64,000 bases of DNA from Chryseobacterium lathyri (GCF_003290185.1 NZ_QNFY01000002.1:186001-250000), one strand, 5' to 3'; shown: positions 35,290-44,338, numbered from the stretch's first letter. Notes: generated by a model from the sequence alone, not told the origin. Numbers and translations: made by a program.

Positions 35290-35817
35290 ATGAAAAAAAT
35301 TATTATTCCCATAATGCTGATGATTTCAGGATCGGTATTTTCCCAGATTACCACCAGCGCACCTGTCGCAGAAACCAACCGCTGGACTTTCGGTGGAGGA
35401 ATAGGGCTGGGTTTTGGAAGCAACAGCTCATTTTATCTTCAGGCTTCTCCCAGAGTGGGATACAGGCTTACCGATGATCTTGAGGCTGGAGTGGTAGGAA
35501 GTGTTTCATGGCAAACCTCCGATTATTACAAATCTACGATGTTTGGGGTGGGTCCTTTTGCCAATTATTATTTTGCCAGGTCCTTTTATGTAGGAGCCAA
35601 TCTTCAGCAGTACTTCATCAACTATAAAGATAAGTTTTATGATTATAAAGTGAACGAACAGGAAACTGCCCTGTATCTGGGTGGTGGTTATATGCAGAGA
35701 ATAGGCGGGAATTCTTTTATGCAGCTCGGGGTAATGTATAATGTACTGTGGAAAGAGAATTCGAGTGTTTTCTCTAGCGGTCTTGTCCCAAGTATTGGGT
35801 TTGTAGTAGGGCTTTAA
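35290..35817 (+). CDS. Small outer-membrane beta-barrel protein
   Basis: A 175-residue protein with a signal peptide (residues 1-20, MLMISGSVFSQ) and about eight amphipathic strands ending in an aromatic-poor VPSIGFVVGL. Features such as GGGIGLGFGSNSSFYLQ and GVGPFANYYFARSFYVGANLQQYF suit the OmpA-like or porin-like beta-barrel domain proteins common in Flavobacteriia. The substrate is unknown. It diverges from mnmA. Confidence 0.82.
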   Translation: MKKIIIPIMLMISGSVFSQITTSAPVAETNRWTFGGGIGLGFGSNSSFYLQASPRVGYRLTDDLEAGVVGSVSWQTSDYYKSTMFGVGPFANYYFARSFYVGANLQQYFINYKDKFYDYKVNEQETALYLGGGYMQRIGGNSFMQLGVMYNVLWKENSSVFSSGLVPSIGFVVGL

Positions 35818-35859
35818 TCTTTGTTTTATAAGAATTGTTTTTCACAATATTTTCTAACT

Positions 35860-35987
35860 ACAGATTTCACGGATTTTCACAGATCATGCCTAATGGCTAT
35901 CAAAATGTATGCTCTTTAAGTACTTTATTTGTTGATATTATTAAAGTAATACTTTCGCAAATATCTGTGAAAATCCGTGAAATCTGT
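35860..35987. repeat. Intergenic inverted repeat with 25-bp perfect arms
   Basis: The left arm is 35860-35884 (starts ACAGATTTCACGGATTTTCA) and the right arm is its exact reverse complement at 35963-35987; the loop is 78 bases. Similar phrases (ATCTGTG.., ATCTGCAA..) occur near 14472, 18038 and 28872, also between genes. It looks like a member of a dispersed intergenic repeat family. A transposon remnant or a structured RNA is less likely but not excluded. Confidence 0.75.
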
Positions 35988-36025
35988 GGTTAAAATAAAG
36001 AGAGCATCACCAAAATTATTAATAG

Positions 36026-36081
36026 AAAAGGACTTTAGCCTGCTTAATTTTTACACATATATGAAAAGGCTTTAGCCAAAA
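36026..36081. repeat. Short direct repeat pair with CTTTAGCC
   Basis: AAAAGGACTTTAGCC (36026-36040) and AAAAGGCTTTAGCC (36064-36077) differ by one insertion. They stand next to the larger inverted repeat and may belong to the same mosaic. No coding potential is visible from 35818 to 36149. Confidence 0.55.
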
Positions 36082-36092
36082 GATATAAAAAC

Positions 36093-36122
36093 GAAAAGCA
36101 CCGGATTTTTCCGGTGCTTTTC
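36093..36122 (-). terminator. Intrinsic terminator of clpC
   Basis: A perfect 12-bp stem pairs 36093-36104 with 36111-36122 (GAAAAGCACCGG) around a 6-nt loop, 28 bases beyond the clpC stop. A T-rich tail follows on the minus strand. Confidence 0.88.
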
Positions 36123-36149
36123 AATATAATTACATTACTTCTATTAAGA

Positions 36150-38678
36150 TTAAGAAGACTTTTCAGTTGTTTTTTTTGCTTTAGGAGCTTTCCCGATTAA
36201 TGCATCTTTTGTATCATTAAGATCCAGGATCACCGTTTCACCTTCAGATAATTGCTTGTTTACCAGCATTTCTGCCAATAAATCTTCAATATATTTCTGG
36301 ATGGCACGTTTCAATGGTCTTGCTCCAAAGTCTTTATCCCATCCTTTTTCAGAGATAAAGTCTTTTGCCTCTTCAGTTAACTCAACTTTATAGCCTAATT
36401 TTTCAAGTCTGCCATATAATTTATTAAGCTCGATATCGATAATTCGTTTAATATCATCCTGTACAAGAGAGTTGAAGATCACAATGTCATCAATTCTATT
36501 TAAGAATTCCGGAGCAAATGCTTTCTTAAGCGCATTTTCAATCGTACTTCTTGCTCTTGAATCTGTACTTGTTTTCTTAGCTGAAGTTCCGAATCCTACA
36601 CCATCTCCGAAATCTTTAAGATCTCTTGTTCCGATATTTGAAGTAAGGATAATGATTGTATTTCTAAAATCGATTTTTCTGCCTAAACTATCGGTTACGT
36701 GACCTTCGTCCAGGATCTGCAACAGGATATTGAATACATCCGGGTGAGCTTTTTCAATCTCATCCAGAAGAACCACAGCATAAGGTTTTCTTCTTACTGC
36801 TTCCGTTAATTGGCCACCTTCTTCATATCCAACATATCCCGGAGGCGCACCAACCAATCTTGAAACTGCAAATTTTTCCATGTACTCACTCATGTCAATT
36901 CGGATCAGAGATTCGTCAGACTCGAAAAGCTCTCTTGCCATTACTTTAGCAAGCTCGGTTTTACCAACCCCGGTGGTACCAAGGAAAATAAAAGTACCGA
37001 TAGGACGGTTCGGATCTTTAAGTCCGGCTCTGTTTCTTTGAATTGCTTTCACAACTTTCTTCACAGCGTCTTCCTGACCAATCACTTTTCCGTTCAGTTT
37101 CTCATCCATCTGAGCTAATTTATCAAGCTCATTTTTGCCGACTTTCGTTACCGGAACACCACTCATCATAGAAACCACTTCGGCTACATTTTCTTCCGTT
37201 ACGGTTTCTTTTTTCTCTTTTACATCCTTATCCCACTTCTCCTGAGCCGCATTCAGTTCCATCTGAAGACGTTCCTCTTCATCTTTAAGCTTTCTGGCCT
37301 CAAGATAATCCTGAGCCTTAACTGCTTTCTGCTTCATTTCTTTAATATCCTCGATTTTCTTTTCAAAATCAATGATTTCGGTCGGAACTTTCATGTTTTT
37401 AATATAAACACGTGAACCTGCTTCATCCATGGCATCAATAGCCTTGTCCGGTAAGAAACGGTCTGTAATATATCGTGATGTCAAATTGACACACGCCAGA
37501 ATAGCCTCCGGAGTATATACTACATTATGGTGCTCTTCATATTTATCTTTAATCTGATTCAGAATCTGAATGGTTTCGTCAATAGAAGTAGGCTCTACCA
37601 TTACCTTCTGGAATCTTCTTTCCAAGGCTCCGTCTTTCTCAATATACTGACGGTACTCATCCAAAGTTGTAGCCCCGATGCATTGAATTTCACCTCTTGC
37701 CAAAGCTGGTTTAAACATATTCGATGCATCTAAACTTCCTGTAGAGCTTCCTGCACCAACAATAGTGTGAAGCTCATCAATAAATAGGATGACATCTCTG
37801 TTTTTTTCCAGTTCGGTCATGATCGCCTTCATTCTTTCTTCAAACTGGCCACGGTATTTTGTTCCGGCCACTAAACTTGCCAGATCCAAAGTGATGACAC
37901 GTTTTCCGTAAAGAACCCTGGAAACCTTTTTCTGTTGAATTCTTAAAGCTAACCCTTCCGCAATCGCAGATTTACCAACACCCGGCTCCCCGATAAGAAG
38001 CGGATTGTTTTTCTTTCTACGTGATAAGATCTGAGAAACACGCTCAATTTCTTTTTCACGCCCGATTACCGGGTCCAATTTTCCATCTCTAGCCAAAGAA
38101 GTTAAGTCTCTACCAAAGTTATCCAATGTAGGGGTTTTACTTTTTGCAGAGCCTAAATTTCCTGAAGGCTTTCTCATCTGCTCAAATTCCTCTCGGTCAT
38201 CATCATCGTCATAAGCACTCATTTGTGGTGCCTGTCCGGAATTTTTAAGCATAGTCTGGTATTCTCTTGAAACTCCTTCATAATCGATGTCGTAAGCTCC
38301 CAGGATATTCGAAGTAGGGTCCTCATATTTGTAAAGAATGCCTAAAAGCAGATGAACGGTATTAATTTCATTGCTTTTATATTGTCTGCATTCCAGCTCA
38401 GCACGTTTGATCGCATGATCTGCCATCTTAGTGAAAGAAATATTAGTAACCTCCTCAGAAATAGGATTAAGACTTGCTGTATTTAGAGTTTCAATTTTTC
38501 TTCTGATTTGTGTTAAATCCGCATTAAGGTTTTGAAGGATTTCTTTTGCAGAGTTTTCTGTTTTTATAATACCTAAAAGTAGATGTTCTGTATTAAGAAA
38601 TTCACTTTTGAGCCTTTTCGCTTCGCTCTTGCTTTGTTTGAACACTTGGCTCAAACCTTGTGAAAACTTATAATCCAT
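36150..38678 (-). CDS. clpC: ATP-dependent Clp protease ATP-binding subunit ClpC
   Basis: A ring-forming AAA+ unfoldase that feeds proteins to ClpP. The 842 residues hold two Clp_N repeats (about 1-150), AAA domain 1 with GEPGVGKSAIAEG, a middle region with the UVR-like motif (DYLEARKLKDEEERLQMELN) that marks ClpC and not ClpB, and AAA domain 2 with GTTGVGKTELAKV and the ClpB-C tail. The start at 38678 is preferred because MDYKFSQGL is the usual N-terminus; an ATG four codons earlier is possible. The leader carries a palindrome at 38697-38714. The gene is alone, with its own terminator. Confidence 0.95.
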   Translation of the reverse strand: MDYKFSQGLSQVFKQSKSEAKRLKSEFLNTEHLLLGIIKTENSAKEILQNLNADLTQIRRKIETLNTASLNPISEEVTNISFTKMADHAIKRAELECRQYKSNEINTVHLLLGILYKYEDPTSNILGAYDIDYEGVSREYQTMLKNSGQAPQMSAYDDDDDREEFEQMRKPSGNLGSAKSKTPTLDNFGRDLTSLARDGKLDPVIGREKEIERVSQILSRRKKNNPLLIGEPGVGKSAIAEGLALRIQQKKVSRVLYGKRVITLDLASLVAGTKYRGQFEERMKAIMTELEKNRDVILFIDELHTIVGAGSSTGSLDASNMFKPALARGEIQCIGATTLDEYRQYIEKDGALERRFQKVMVEPTSIDETIQILNQIKDKYEEHHNVVYTPEAILACVNLTSRYITDRFLPDKAIDAMDEAGSRVYIKNMKVPTEIIDFEKKIEDIKEMKQKAVKAQDYLEARKLKDEEERLQMELNAAQEKWDKDVKEKKETVTEENVAEVVSMMSGVPVTKVGKNELDKLAQMDEKLNGKVIGQEDAVKKVVKAIQRNRAGLKDPNRPIGTFIFLGTTGVGKTELAKVMARELFESDESLIRIDMSEYMEKFAVSRLVGAPPGYVGYEEGGQLTEAVRRKPYAVVLLDEIEKAHPDVFNILLQILDEGHVTDSLGRKIDFRNTIIILTSNIGTRDLKDFGDGVGFGTSAKKTSTDSRARSTIENALKKAFAPEFLNRIDDIVIFNSLVQDDIKRIIDIELNKLYGRLEKLGYKVELTEEAKDFISEKGWDKDFGARPLKRAIQKYIEDLLAEMLVNKQLSEGETVILDLNDTKDALIGKAPKAKKTTEKSS

Positions 38679-38696
38679 AATATATCTCATTAGAAT

Positions 38697-38714
38697 AATG
38701 GCAGCGGTGCCATT
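38697..38714. promoter_or_regulatory. Palindrome in the clpC leader
   Basis: AATGGCA-GCGG-TGCCATT is an 18-base inverted repeat 18 bases upstream of the clpC ATG. It could be an operator for a stress repressor or a hairpin that affects translation. No known box such as CtsR or HrcA fits it. Confidence 0.4.
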
Positions 38715-38830
38715 TATTCATTATCTAAATTACAAATATTTTACCAAAAATCAATTAATGACTTTATGGCAGAAAAAATTTTATTATCTTATTGAAAATG
38801 ATTAAGTTTGTTATCCTTTAAAAATTCCCC

Positions 38831-39055
38831 ATGAATCCTGAAATTACTACATATATTGGTTATTCTGCATCCATTTTTATAGTATTGAGTTTTATATTAA
38901 AAGATGTAAGAAAAATCAGAATAGTCAACATGATAGGCTGTATCTGCTTTGTCATTTATGGTATCTTCAATGGAATGCTCTGGCCGGTTATTATCCCCAA
39001 TGGACTGATCTGCTTTATTCAGGTTTATCATTTACTGGCCGGAAACAAAAAGTAA
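38831..39055 (+). CDS. Small three-helix membrane protein (SemiSWEET/YgjV-like)
   Basis: A 74-residue protein with three predicted helices, the size and spacing of a SemiSWEET or YgjV half-unit. Sequence TTYIGYSASIFIVLSFILKD, then IRIVNMIGCICFVIYGIFNG and WPVIIPNGLICFIQVYHLL. The Pro-Gln of PQ-loop sugar transporters is not present, so transport is not certain. The stop shares a base with the glycosyltransferase start. Confidence 0.7.
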   Translation: MNPEITTYIGYSASIFIVLSFILKDVRKIRIVNMIGCICFVIYGIFNGMLWPVIIPNGLICFIQVYHLLAGNKK

Positions 39056-40149
39056 TGAAAAAAAAGATAATTATCTCTGCTTTCAGTAGTCTGTATACAG
39101 ATCAGCGAATAGAAAAAGTATGCAGGACTTTACATGAGAACGGTTACCAGATGGAACTGATAGGGAATGACTGGAATGGAGCAGAACAAATGGAGCGGCC
39201 TTATCCGTTTTCAAGGATACATTTATCTTCCACAAGTTTAAAAACAGCTTATTTCGAATTTAACTGGAAACTATATCATCAGCTAAAGAAAAAATCAGAT
39301 CATAATACAATTCTTTATGCCAACGACGTTGACGCACTACTTTCAAATTATCTTATTGCTAAAAAATTAAATATCCCATTGGTTTTTGATAGCCATGAAA
39401 TTTTTTCAGAAATGCCTGCAATTCAGGGCAAAATGTCACAAAAAATCTGGAGATATCTGGAAAAGAAAGTCATTCCCAAGCTTAAATTTATGATTACGGC
39501 CAGCGGAAGCTATGCAAAATGGTTCCAAAAAAAGTATGGTGCCGATCCTGTGGTCATTCAAAATGCACCCAGACGGCAGGATTTTACAATGGAAATTCCT
39601 GAAAATAATCCTAAAATATTTTTATACCAGGGATCCATTAATCCTTTTCGGGGTATCGATAAAGCTATTCTGGCGATGCATCATCTTGACGGTGTTGTTT
39701 TTAAAATAGCAGGGGACGGCCCGAGAAAAAAAGAATACCAAGCTCTGGTTAGTAGAGAAAAGCTTGATCATAAAGTTCAGTTTTTAGGAAAATTAAAACC
39801 GGAAGATCTGAGAAAAATAACAGTAACAGCCGATGTAGGGATGAGTATCGAAGAAAATGGGGGCGAAAGCTACTTTTACTCTCTTCCGAATAAAGTTTTA
39901 GACTGTATTCAATCCCGTGTTCCATTGATATTATCTAACCTTCCCGAAATGCAGAATATCAAAAATCAGTTTGATGTGGGAGAAATTATTAAAGATCACC
40001 AGCCTGAAAATATTGCTGCTGCAGTACAGAAAATCCTTGATAACGGAAGGGAAAGCTATCAGGATGAACTTGAAAAGGCTTCTAAGGTATTCTGCTGGGA
40101 AAATGAAGAAATAAAACTGTTGAAAGTTTTTGAAAAAGCGTCAGAATAA
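39055..40149 (+). CDS. Glycosyltransferase, GT-B fold (GT4-like)
   Basis: A 364-residue cytosolic glycosyltransferase. The N-terminal Rossmann half has VFDSHEIFSEMP near residue 112. The C-terminal half has the nucleotide-sugar binding region YQGSINPFRGID and FKIAGDGPRKKEY (residues 190-230), then MSIEENGGESYFYSLPNKVLD with the conserved acidic pair. The donor and acceptor are unknown. It overlaps the small membrane gene by one base, and with the genes that follow it suggests envelope polysaccharide or lipooligosaccharide work. Confidence 0.85.
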   Translation: MKKKIIISAFSSLYTDQRIEKVCRTLHENGYQMELIGNDWNGAEQMERPYPFSRIHLSSTSLKTAYFEFNWKLYHQLKKKSDHNTILYANDVDALLSNYLIAKKLNIPLVFDSHEIFSEMPAIQGKMSQKIWRYLEKKVIPKLKFMITASGSYAKWFQKKYGADPVVIQNAPRRQDFTMEIPENNPKIFLYQGSINPFRGIDKAILAMHHLDGVVFKIAGDGPRKKEYQALVSREKLDHKVQFLGKLKPEDLRKITVTADVGMSIEENGGESYFYSLPNKVLDCIQSRVPLILSNLPEMQNIKNQFDVGEIIKDHQPENIAAAVQKILDNGRESYQDELEKASKVFCWENEEIKLLKVFEKASE

Positions 40150-40169
40150 ATAATCTTTATAAAAAATGG

Positions 40170-40177
40170 TATCTTTG
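40170..40177 (+). promoter_or_regulatory. Bacteroidota -7 element upstream of sufE
   Basis: TATCTTTG matches TAnnTTTG, 22 bases before the sufE ATG. No -33 element at standard spacing is clear. It hints that sufE has its own promoter inside the glycosyltransferase run. Confidence 0.5.
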
Positions 40178-40199
40178 CATTAAAAATTTGTTAAATAAA

Positions 40200-40619
40200 A
40201 TGACCATTAAAGAAAAACAGCAGGAAATCATTGAAGAGTTTGCGTTTCTTGATGACTGGGAACAAAAGTACGAGTATATTATTGATCTCGGAAAAGAATT
40301 AAAAGGACTTCCCGAAGACCGCAAAACGGATGATAATCTAATCAAAGGATGCCAGAGTAAGGTATGGATTGATGCTGAATTTAAAGATGGTAAGCTTTTT
40401 TTCGATGCAGACTCCGACGGAATTCTTCCGAAAGGAATTGTTTCTCTTTTGGTAAGCATTTATAGCGGCCATACCACTCAGGAAATTTTAGATTCTGATT
40501 TTGAATTCATTTCAGAGATCGGGCTTCAGGAATTTCTCTCGCCGTCCAGAGCAAATGGACTAATGGCGATGACCAAGCAGATCAAATTTTACGCAGTTGC
40601 TTATCAGCTAAAATCGTAG
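40200..40619 (+). CDS. sufE: SufE-family sulfur acceptor for Fe-S cluster assembly
   Basis: A 139-residue cytosolic protein that takes persulfide sulfur from the SufS cysteine desulfurase. The active cysteine is in LIKGCQSKVWI near residue 48, and RANGLMAMTKQIK closes the domain as in the family. The ATG at 40200 gives the usual MTIKEKQQEI start; a TTG four codons upstream is ignored. No other suf genes are near. The gene sits between two glycosyltransferases, 2 bases before the second, which starts GTG. Confidence 0.93.
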   Translation: MTIKEKQQEIIEEFAFLDDWEQKYEYIIDLGKELKGLPEDRKTDDNLIKGCQSKVWIDAEFKDGKLFFDADSDGILPKGIVSLLVSIYSGHTTQEILDSDFEFISEIGLQEFLSPSRANGLMAMTKQIKFYAVAYQLKS

Positions 40620-40621
40620 CA

Positions 40622-41593
40622 GTGACCAGAATTCTAGCATATCGTTTTTCTGCTTTTGGCGATGTCGCGATGACGGCGCCAGTATTCCGGGAGTTTCTGG
40701 AACAGAATCCTGACGTAGAAATTATCATGGTTTCCAGAAAAAATTTTGAAAGCTTATTTACTGATATTCCGAATGTTACATTTAAAGGAATTAACCTTGA
40801 TGACTATAAAGGCATCTTTGGATTAAGAAGGCTGGCCAATGAGCTCATTAAAGAATTCAATCCTGACTTTATAGGCAATCTTCATGATGTGATAAGAACC
40901 AAAATTCTTGATAGGATCTACAGAAGAAAAGGATTTAAAGTTTTTAAAATAAACAAAGGAAAAGAAGAAAAAGAAGAGCTTACAGACGTATGGAATTTAA
41001 ATAAAGTTCAGCTAAAAAAGACCGTCGAGCGTTATGCAGATGTTTTCCGTGCGATGGGGTTTAAAGTAGAGCTTTCCCATAAGCTTAGACCGGCATCGGT
41101 ACAAAAATCAGGAATTGGTTTGGCTCCTTTTGCACAGCACAGAGGAAAAATGCTTCCTTTGGAAAAATCATACGAACTGGCAAAAATCCTTTCAAAAAAG
41201 CAGACCATATATTTCTTTGGCGGTGGCAAAAAAGAAACGGAAACCCTTGAAAAATGGGAAAGTGAAATTCCGAACACCAAAAGTCTTTCAGGGAAATTAA
41301 GTCTTTCAGAAGAGCTTCAGAAAATTTCTGAACTGGAGCTGATGATTTCCATGGATTCCGCCAATATGCATCTTGCCAGCCTTATGGGAACGAGATGTAT
41401 TTCCGTTTGGGGTGCGACACACCCGTATGCGGGATTTTTAGGCTTCGGACAGAGCGAAAATGATGTGGTCCAGGTAAAAGATCTTACCTGCAGACCCTGT
41501 TCTGTGTTTGGAGATAAAGAATGTTACCGTGGCGACTGGGCCTGTCTTGAAGAGCTTAACATCCAGAAAATAGTAGAGGCAGTCAATTCTTAA
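40622..41593 (+). CDS. Glycosyltransferase family 9 (heptosyltransferase-like)
   Basis: A 323-residue enzyme of the ADP-heptose:LPS heptosyltransferase superfamily. The N-terminus RILAYRFSAFGDVAMTAPVFREF with the conserved aspartate, the middle GIGLAPFAQHRGKMLPLEKSYELA and the SMDSANMHLASLMGTRCISVWGATHP donor site near residue 240 are typical. It probably builds the core sugar of lipooligosaccharide. The start is GTG at 40622, 2 bases after sufE, so translation is coupled. The last 11 bases overlap the end of the convergent gene at 41583. Confidence 0.9.
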   Translation: MTRILAYRFSAFGDVAMTAPVFREFLEQNPDVEIIMVSRKNFESLFTDIPNVTFKGINLDDYKGIFGLRRLANELIKEFNPDFIGNLHDVIRTKILDRIYRRKGFKVFKINKGKEEKEELTDVWNLNKVQLKKTVERYADVFRAMGFKVELSHKLRPASVQKSGIGLAPFAQHRGKMLPLEKSYELAKILSKKQTIYFFGGGKKETETLEKWESEIPNTKSLSGKLSLSEELQKISELELMISMDSANMHLASLMGTRCISVWGATHPYAGFLGFGQSENDVVQVKDLTCRPCSVFGDKECYRGDWACLEELNIQKIVEAVNS

Positions 41594-42704
41594 AAATTAT
41601 TTTACTCATTTCTGCGGCCTTAGCATCATCGGAATAGTTCTTTTCCAGAACCTTACTTCTGATTTCATTTTCGTTATAATCTTCAGCTGCTGTTTCAATA
41701 ATCCGTTGGCGGATTTCATCCGAAGTAGCGCCCAAATGGCATAAGCTCATCAGGGCAGGATCATCTGTAATATTCTGATTGATAATAACGAATCTACTGT
41801 TGTATAATGCATTAAACAATTTCACCTTCGTACCGGAATTCTGATAGGAGAGAAGAACGTTAGCATGGGCGTTTTCAAAAAGGTGACGAAGATTCTCACT
41901 TGTTTCGATTGGGACAATGCTTATATTTCCAATGTTATTGATTTTCTTTCTCACATCATCACTGGCGCGGTCGGATGCTACTACAAGCCTGTGCTGAGGA
42001 AGGGCTTTAAACATCCTGATGGTTTCTTCCAATGCCTTTTTGTTGTCAGATATACTCAGGTCACCATGAAAAAGAAAATAATCACCCTTTCCGTTCAATT
42101 GCTTTACAGATTCGTTGCCATGAAAAATATGAATAAGACGGGCGTTTTTTGAATATGAATTTACTTCATTAAATTCTTTCCCGGAAAGGCAGAATACACT
42201 TTCAAATTCCTTTAAAAGCTTTTTCTGATAATCAACAAATTTTAAAGATTCTATTTTGTAAATGATCTTTTTAAAAATATTTTTTTCTGAAGAGGAGAGC
42301 CCTTTGTAATACTCAGATTCATTATTGTGGAACCTCAGGTAGAATTTGTAACCTTTACTTTTTAATCTACGGATAATTTGAGTGGTTTGCAGCCCTTCAA
42401 ACAATACTGGAGCCTCTATCTTCATAAGGTTTTCAAAAAGAGCATCAGAAGTTCTTATAGCCGCCGCAAAGGGTACCGACGAAAGATAATGGAAGGGATT
42501 TTTCTTCTTTTTGTAAAAGAAAACATTTTCTGTAATGCTTTCTATCTCTTGATCAATGATTTCCGGAATATCATCAACAAAACAGTGGAGGTGTATCTTT
42601 ATGCCTAATCGGGCCAATGCTTTAATCTTATAATAAACATCAATAATACCGCCGTAAGAGGGAGGGTATGGATAATTGAATGATATAAGATGGAGTTCCT
42701 TCAA
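41583..42704 (-). CDS. Glycosyltransferase, GT-B fold (GT1/GT4-like)
   Basis: A 373-residue cytosolic glycosyltransferase with the N-terminal LISFNYPYPPSYGGIIDVYYKIKALARLG typical of GT4 donors, FLFHGDLSISDNK near 210 and a C-terminal half (ENLRHLFENAHANVLLSYQNSGTKVKLFNALYNSRFVI) with the Glu-like contacts partly replaced. It is convergent with the heptosyltransferase-like gene, with which it overlaps by 11 bases. The acceptor is unknown. Confidence 0.83.
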   Translation of the reverse strand: MKELHLISFNYPYPPSYGGIIDVYYKIKALARLGIKIHLHCFVDDIPEIIDQEIESITENVFFYKKKKNPFHYLSSVPFAAAIRTSDALFENLMKIEAPVLFEGLQTTQIIRRLKSKGYKFYLRFHNNESEYYKGLSSSEKNIFKKIIYKIESLKFVDYQKKLLKEFESVFCLSGKEFNEVNSYSKNARLIHIFHGNESVKQLNGKGDYFLFHGDLSISDNKKALEETIRMFKALPQHRLVVASDRASDDVRKKINNIGNISIVPIETSENLRHLFENAHANVLLSYQNSGTKVKLFNALYNSRFVIINQNITDDPALMSLCHLGATSDEIRQRIIETAAEDYNENEIRSKVLEKNYSDDAKAAEMSKIIFKN

Positions 42705-42796
42705 AAAAAGTGAATTTATGGCTGTAAGATCACAAAGGTAAGAATATCCCGAATGTTTTTAAACAAAAAAATCTCCCAATACATTGAGAGATTTTG

Positions 42797-42871
42797 TGGG
42801 CCCTGAGGGATTCGAACCCCCGACCCTCTGGGTGTAAACCAGATGCTCTGAACCAACTGAGCTAAGAGCCC
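42797..42871 (-). tRNA. tRNA-Val (anticodon TAC), copy 1
   Basis: A 75-base cloverleaf on the minus strand. The acceptor stem is GGGCTCT/AGGGCCC (one G-U pair), the D arm GCTC...GAGC, the anticodon stem TCTGG/CCAGA with loop TTTACAC and anticodon TAC, and the T arm ends in GGTTCGAATCC. The discriminator base is A and the CCA end is not encoded. Confidence 0.97.
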
Positions 42872-42906
42872 TGAACTTTTTTTGAAAGGCTTCAGTTACC
42901 TTTGTG

Positions 42907-42981
42907 TGGGCCCTGAGGGATTCGAACCCCCGACCCTCTGGGTGTAAACCAGATGCTCTGAACCAACTGAGCTAAGAGCCC
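42907..42981 (-). tRNA. tRNA-Val (anticodon TAC), copy 2
   Basis: Identical in all 75 bases to copy 1 and separated from it by 35 bases, so a recent tandem duplication or a maintained pair. Same anticodon, no encoded CCA. Confidence 0.97.
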
Positions 42982-43022
42982 CTATACTTGTTTCCTCGTT
43001 TAGAGTGGTGCAAATATACGAC

Positions 43023-44267
43023 TTATTCAGAAATCTCCAAATTTTTTTCTAAAAATTCTCCTACAACAAAGTTGCTTCCACCGATGAAAATCATTTCTTC
43101 TTTTGTACATCGCTCTTTTGCAGAAAGATACGCTTCCTGTACGGAATCGAAAATTGTATAAGAAATTTTTGCCTCCTGCAAGAGATTTTCATAGTCTTCA
43201 GGATGTCTTCCCCTGTTGATGAATGGTTTGGCAAAATAAAATTCAGAATTTTCAGGAAGAAGAGCCATTACTTCATCTATCTTTTTATCATTCACAAACC
43301 CTAAAATAACGTGTTTATGTTTGTTTATGGTGTTCAGTTGAGAAAATACATACTCAAGTCCGGCCTGGTTGTGTCCGGTATCACAGATCGTAAGCGGATC
43401 TTTTGAAAACTCAAACCAACGTCCGATGAAACCCGTATTTTGATGGACTTTAAATAATCCCATCTCAATATTTTCTTCAGAAACGGGAATATTTATTTTT
43501 TTTAATTCTTCAATCAATGCAAGAACCACCCGGATATTTTTCTTCTGGTAATTTCCTTTAAGATCAGAATTCAGATCTGAATGTATGATTGTAGCATCAA
43601 TAAAAGGGGCATTTTCTTTATTCGCTGTCTGTTGGATAATGTTTTTAACGGTCTCATTTTCATCTCCGGAAATTACCGGAATATTGGCCTTAATGATTCC
43701 TGCCTTTTCTGCAGCGATCTCTTCAATACTGTCTCCCAAAATATTCTGGTGATCCAGTTGTACATTAGTAATTGCGGCTACCAAAGGTTTAATGATATTT
43801 GTTGAATCCAGTCTTCCGCCAAGACCCACCTCAATAATGGCAAAATCTACCTTTTGCTGATAAAAATATTCAAATGCCATGATTGTTGTAAATTCAAAAA
43901 AAGAAGGGAGGATATCTTCAGGAAGGGTTTTTAGTTTTTGGATAAAATGATAGACAAACTCTTTACTGCAGTTTTTACCGTTCACTTTAATACGTTCCGT
44001 AAAATCAATAAGATGTGGAGAATTGTATAAACCAACTTTGTATCCTGCTTCCTGCAGAACTGAAGCCAGCATGTTGCTGGTGGATCCTTTGCCGTTTGTG
44101 CCTCCGATGTGGATGCATCGTATCTTTTCCTGTGGGTTTCCAAAGAAAGTACAAAGCTTTGTAATGTTTTCTAATCCAGGCTTATAGGCTTTCAGTCCGT
44201 CAATTTGATAATTGGGAGCCTGTACGAAAAGCCAGTCGACAGATTCCTGATATTGTTCGGTTGTCAT
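43023..44267 (-). CDS. folC: Bifunctional folylpolyglutamate synthase / dihydrofolate synthase
   Basis: It adds glutamate to dihydropteroate and then to tetrahydrofolate polyglutamates in the cytosol. The 414 residues contain the ATP loop HIGGTNGKGSTSNML (near 53), SPHLIDFTERIKVNG (near 83) and VGLGGRLDSTN (near 146), with the carbamylated-lysine segment AEKAGIIKANIPV near 185. All motifs look intact. It ends 41 bases before the tRNA-Val gene, with no terminator recognised. Confidence 0.93.
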   Translation of the reverse strand: MTTEQYQESVDWLFVQAPNYQIDGLKAYKPGLENITKLCTFFGNPQEKIRCIHIGGTNGKGSTSNMLASVLQEAGYKVGLYNSPHLIDFTERIKVNGKNCSKEFVYHFIQKLKTLPEDILPSFFEFTTIMAFEYFYQQKVDFAIIEVGLGGRLDSTNIIKPLVAAITNVQLDHQNILGDSIEEIAAEKAGIIKANIPVISGDENETVKNIIQQTANKENAPFIDATIIHSDLNSDLKGNYQKKNIRVVLALIEELKKINIPVSEENIEMGLFKVHQNTGFIGRWFEFSKDPLTICDTGHNQAGLEYVFSQLNTINKHKHVILGFVNDKKIDEVMALLPENSEFYFAKPFINRGRHPEDYENLLQEAKISYTIFDSVQEAYLSAKERCTKEEMIFIGGSNFVVGEFLEKNLEISE

Positions 44268-44330
44268 GATGCAAAATTCTCAAAAGTTTTATTAAAATGA
44301 AACAATAATTTTTTTAAACTGTAACTTTTT

Positions 44331-44338
44331 TATATTTG
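44331..44338 (+). promoter_or_regulatory. Bacteroidota -7 element upstream of the tolC-like gene
   Basis: TATATTTG matches TAnnTTTG. A transcript starting about 7 bases later fits the ATG at 44366 and argues against an in-frame start at 44336, which would overlap this element. Confidence 0.55.
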
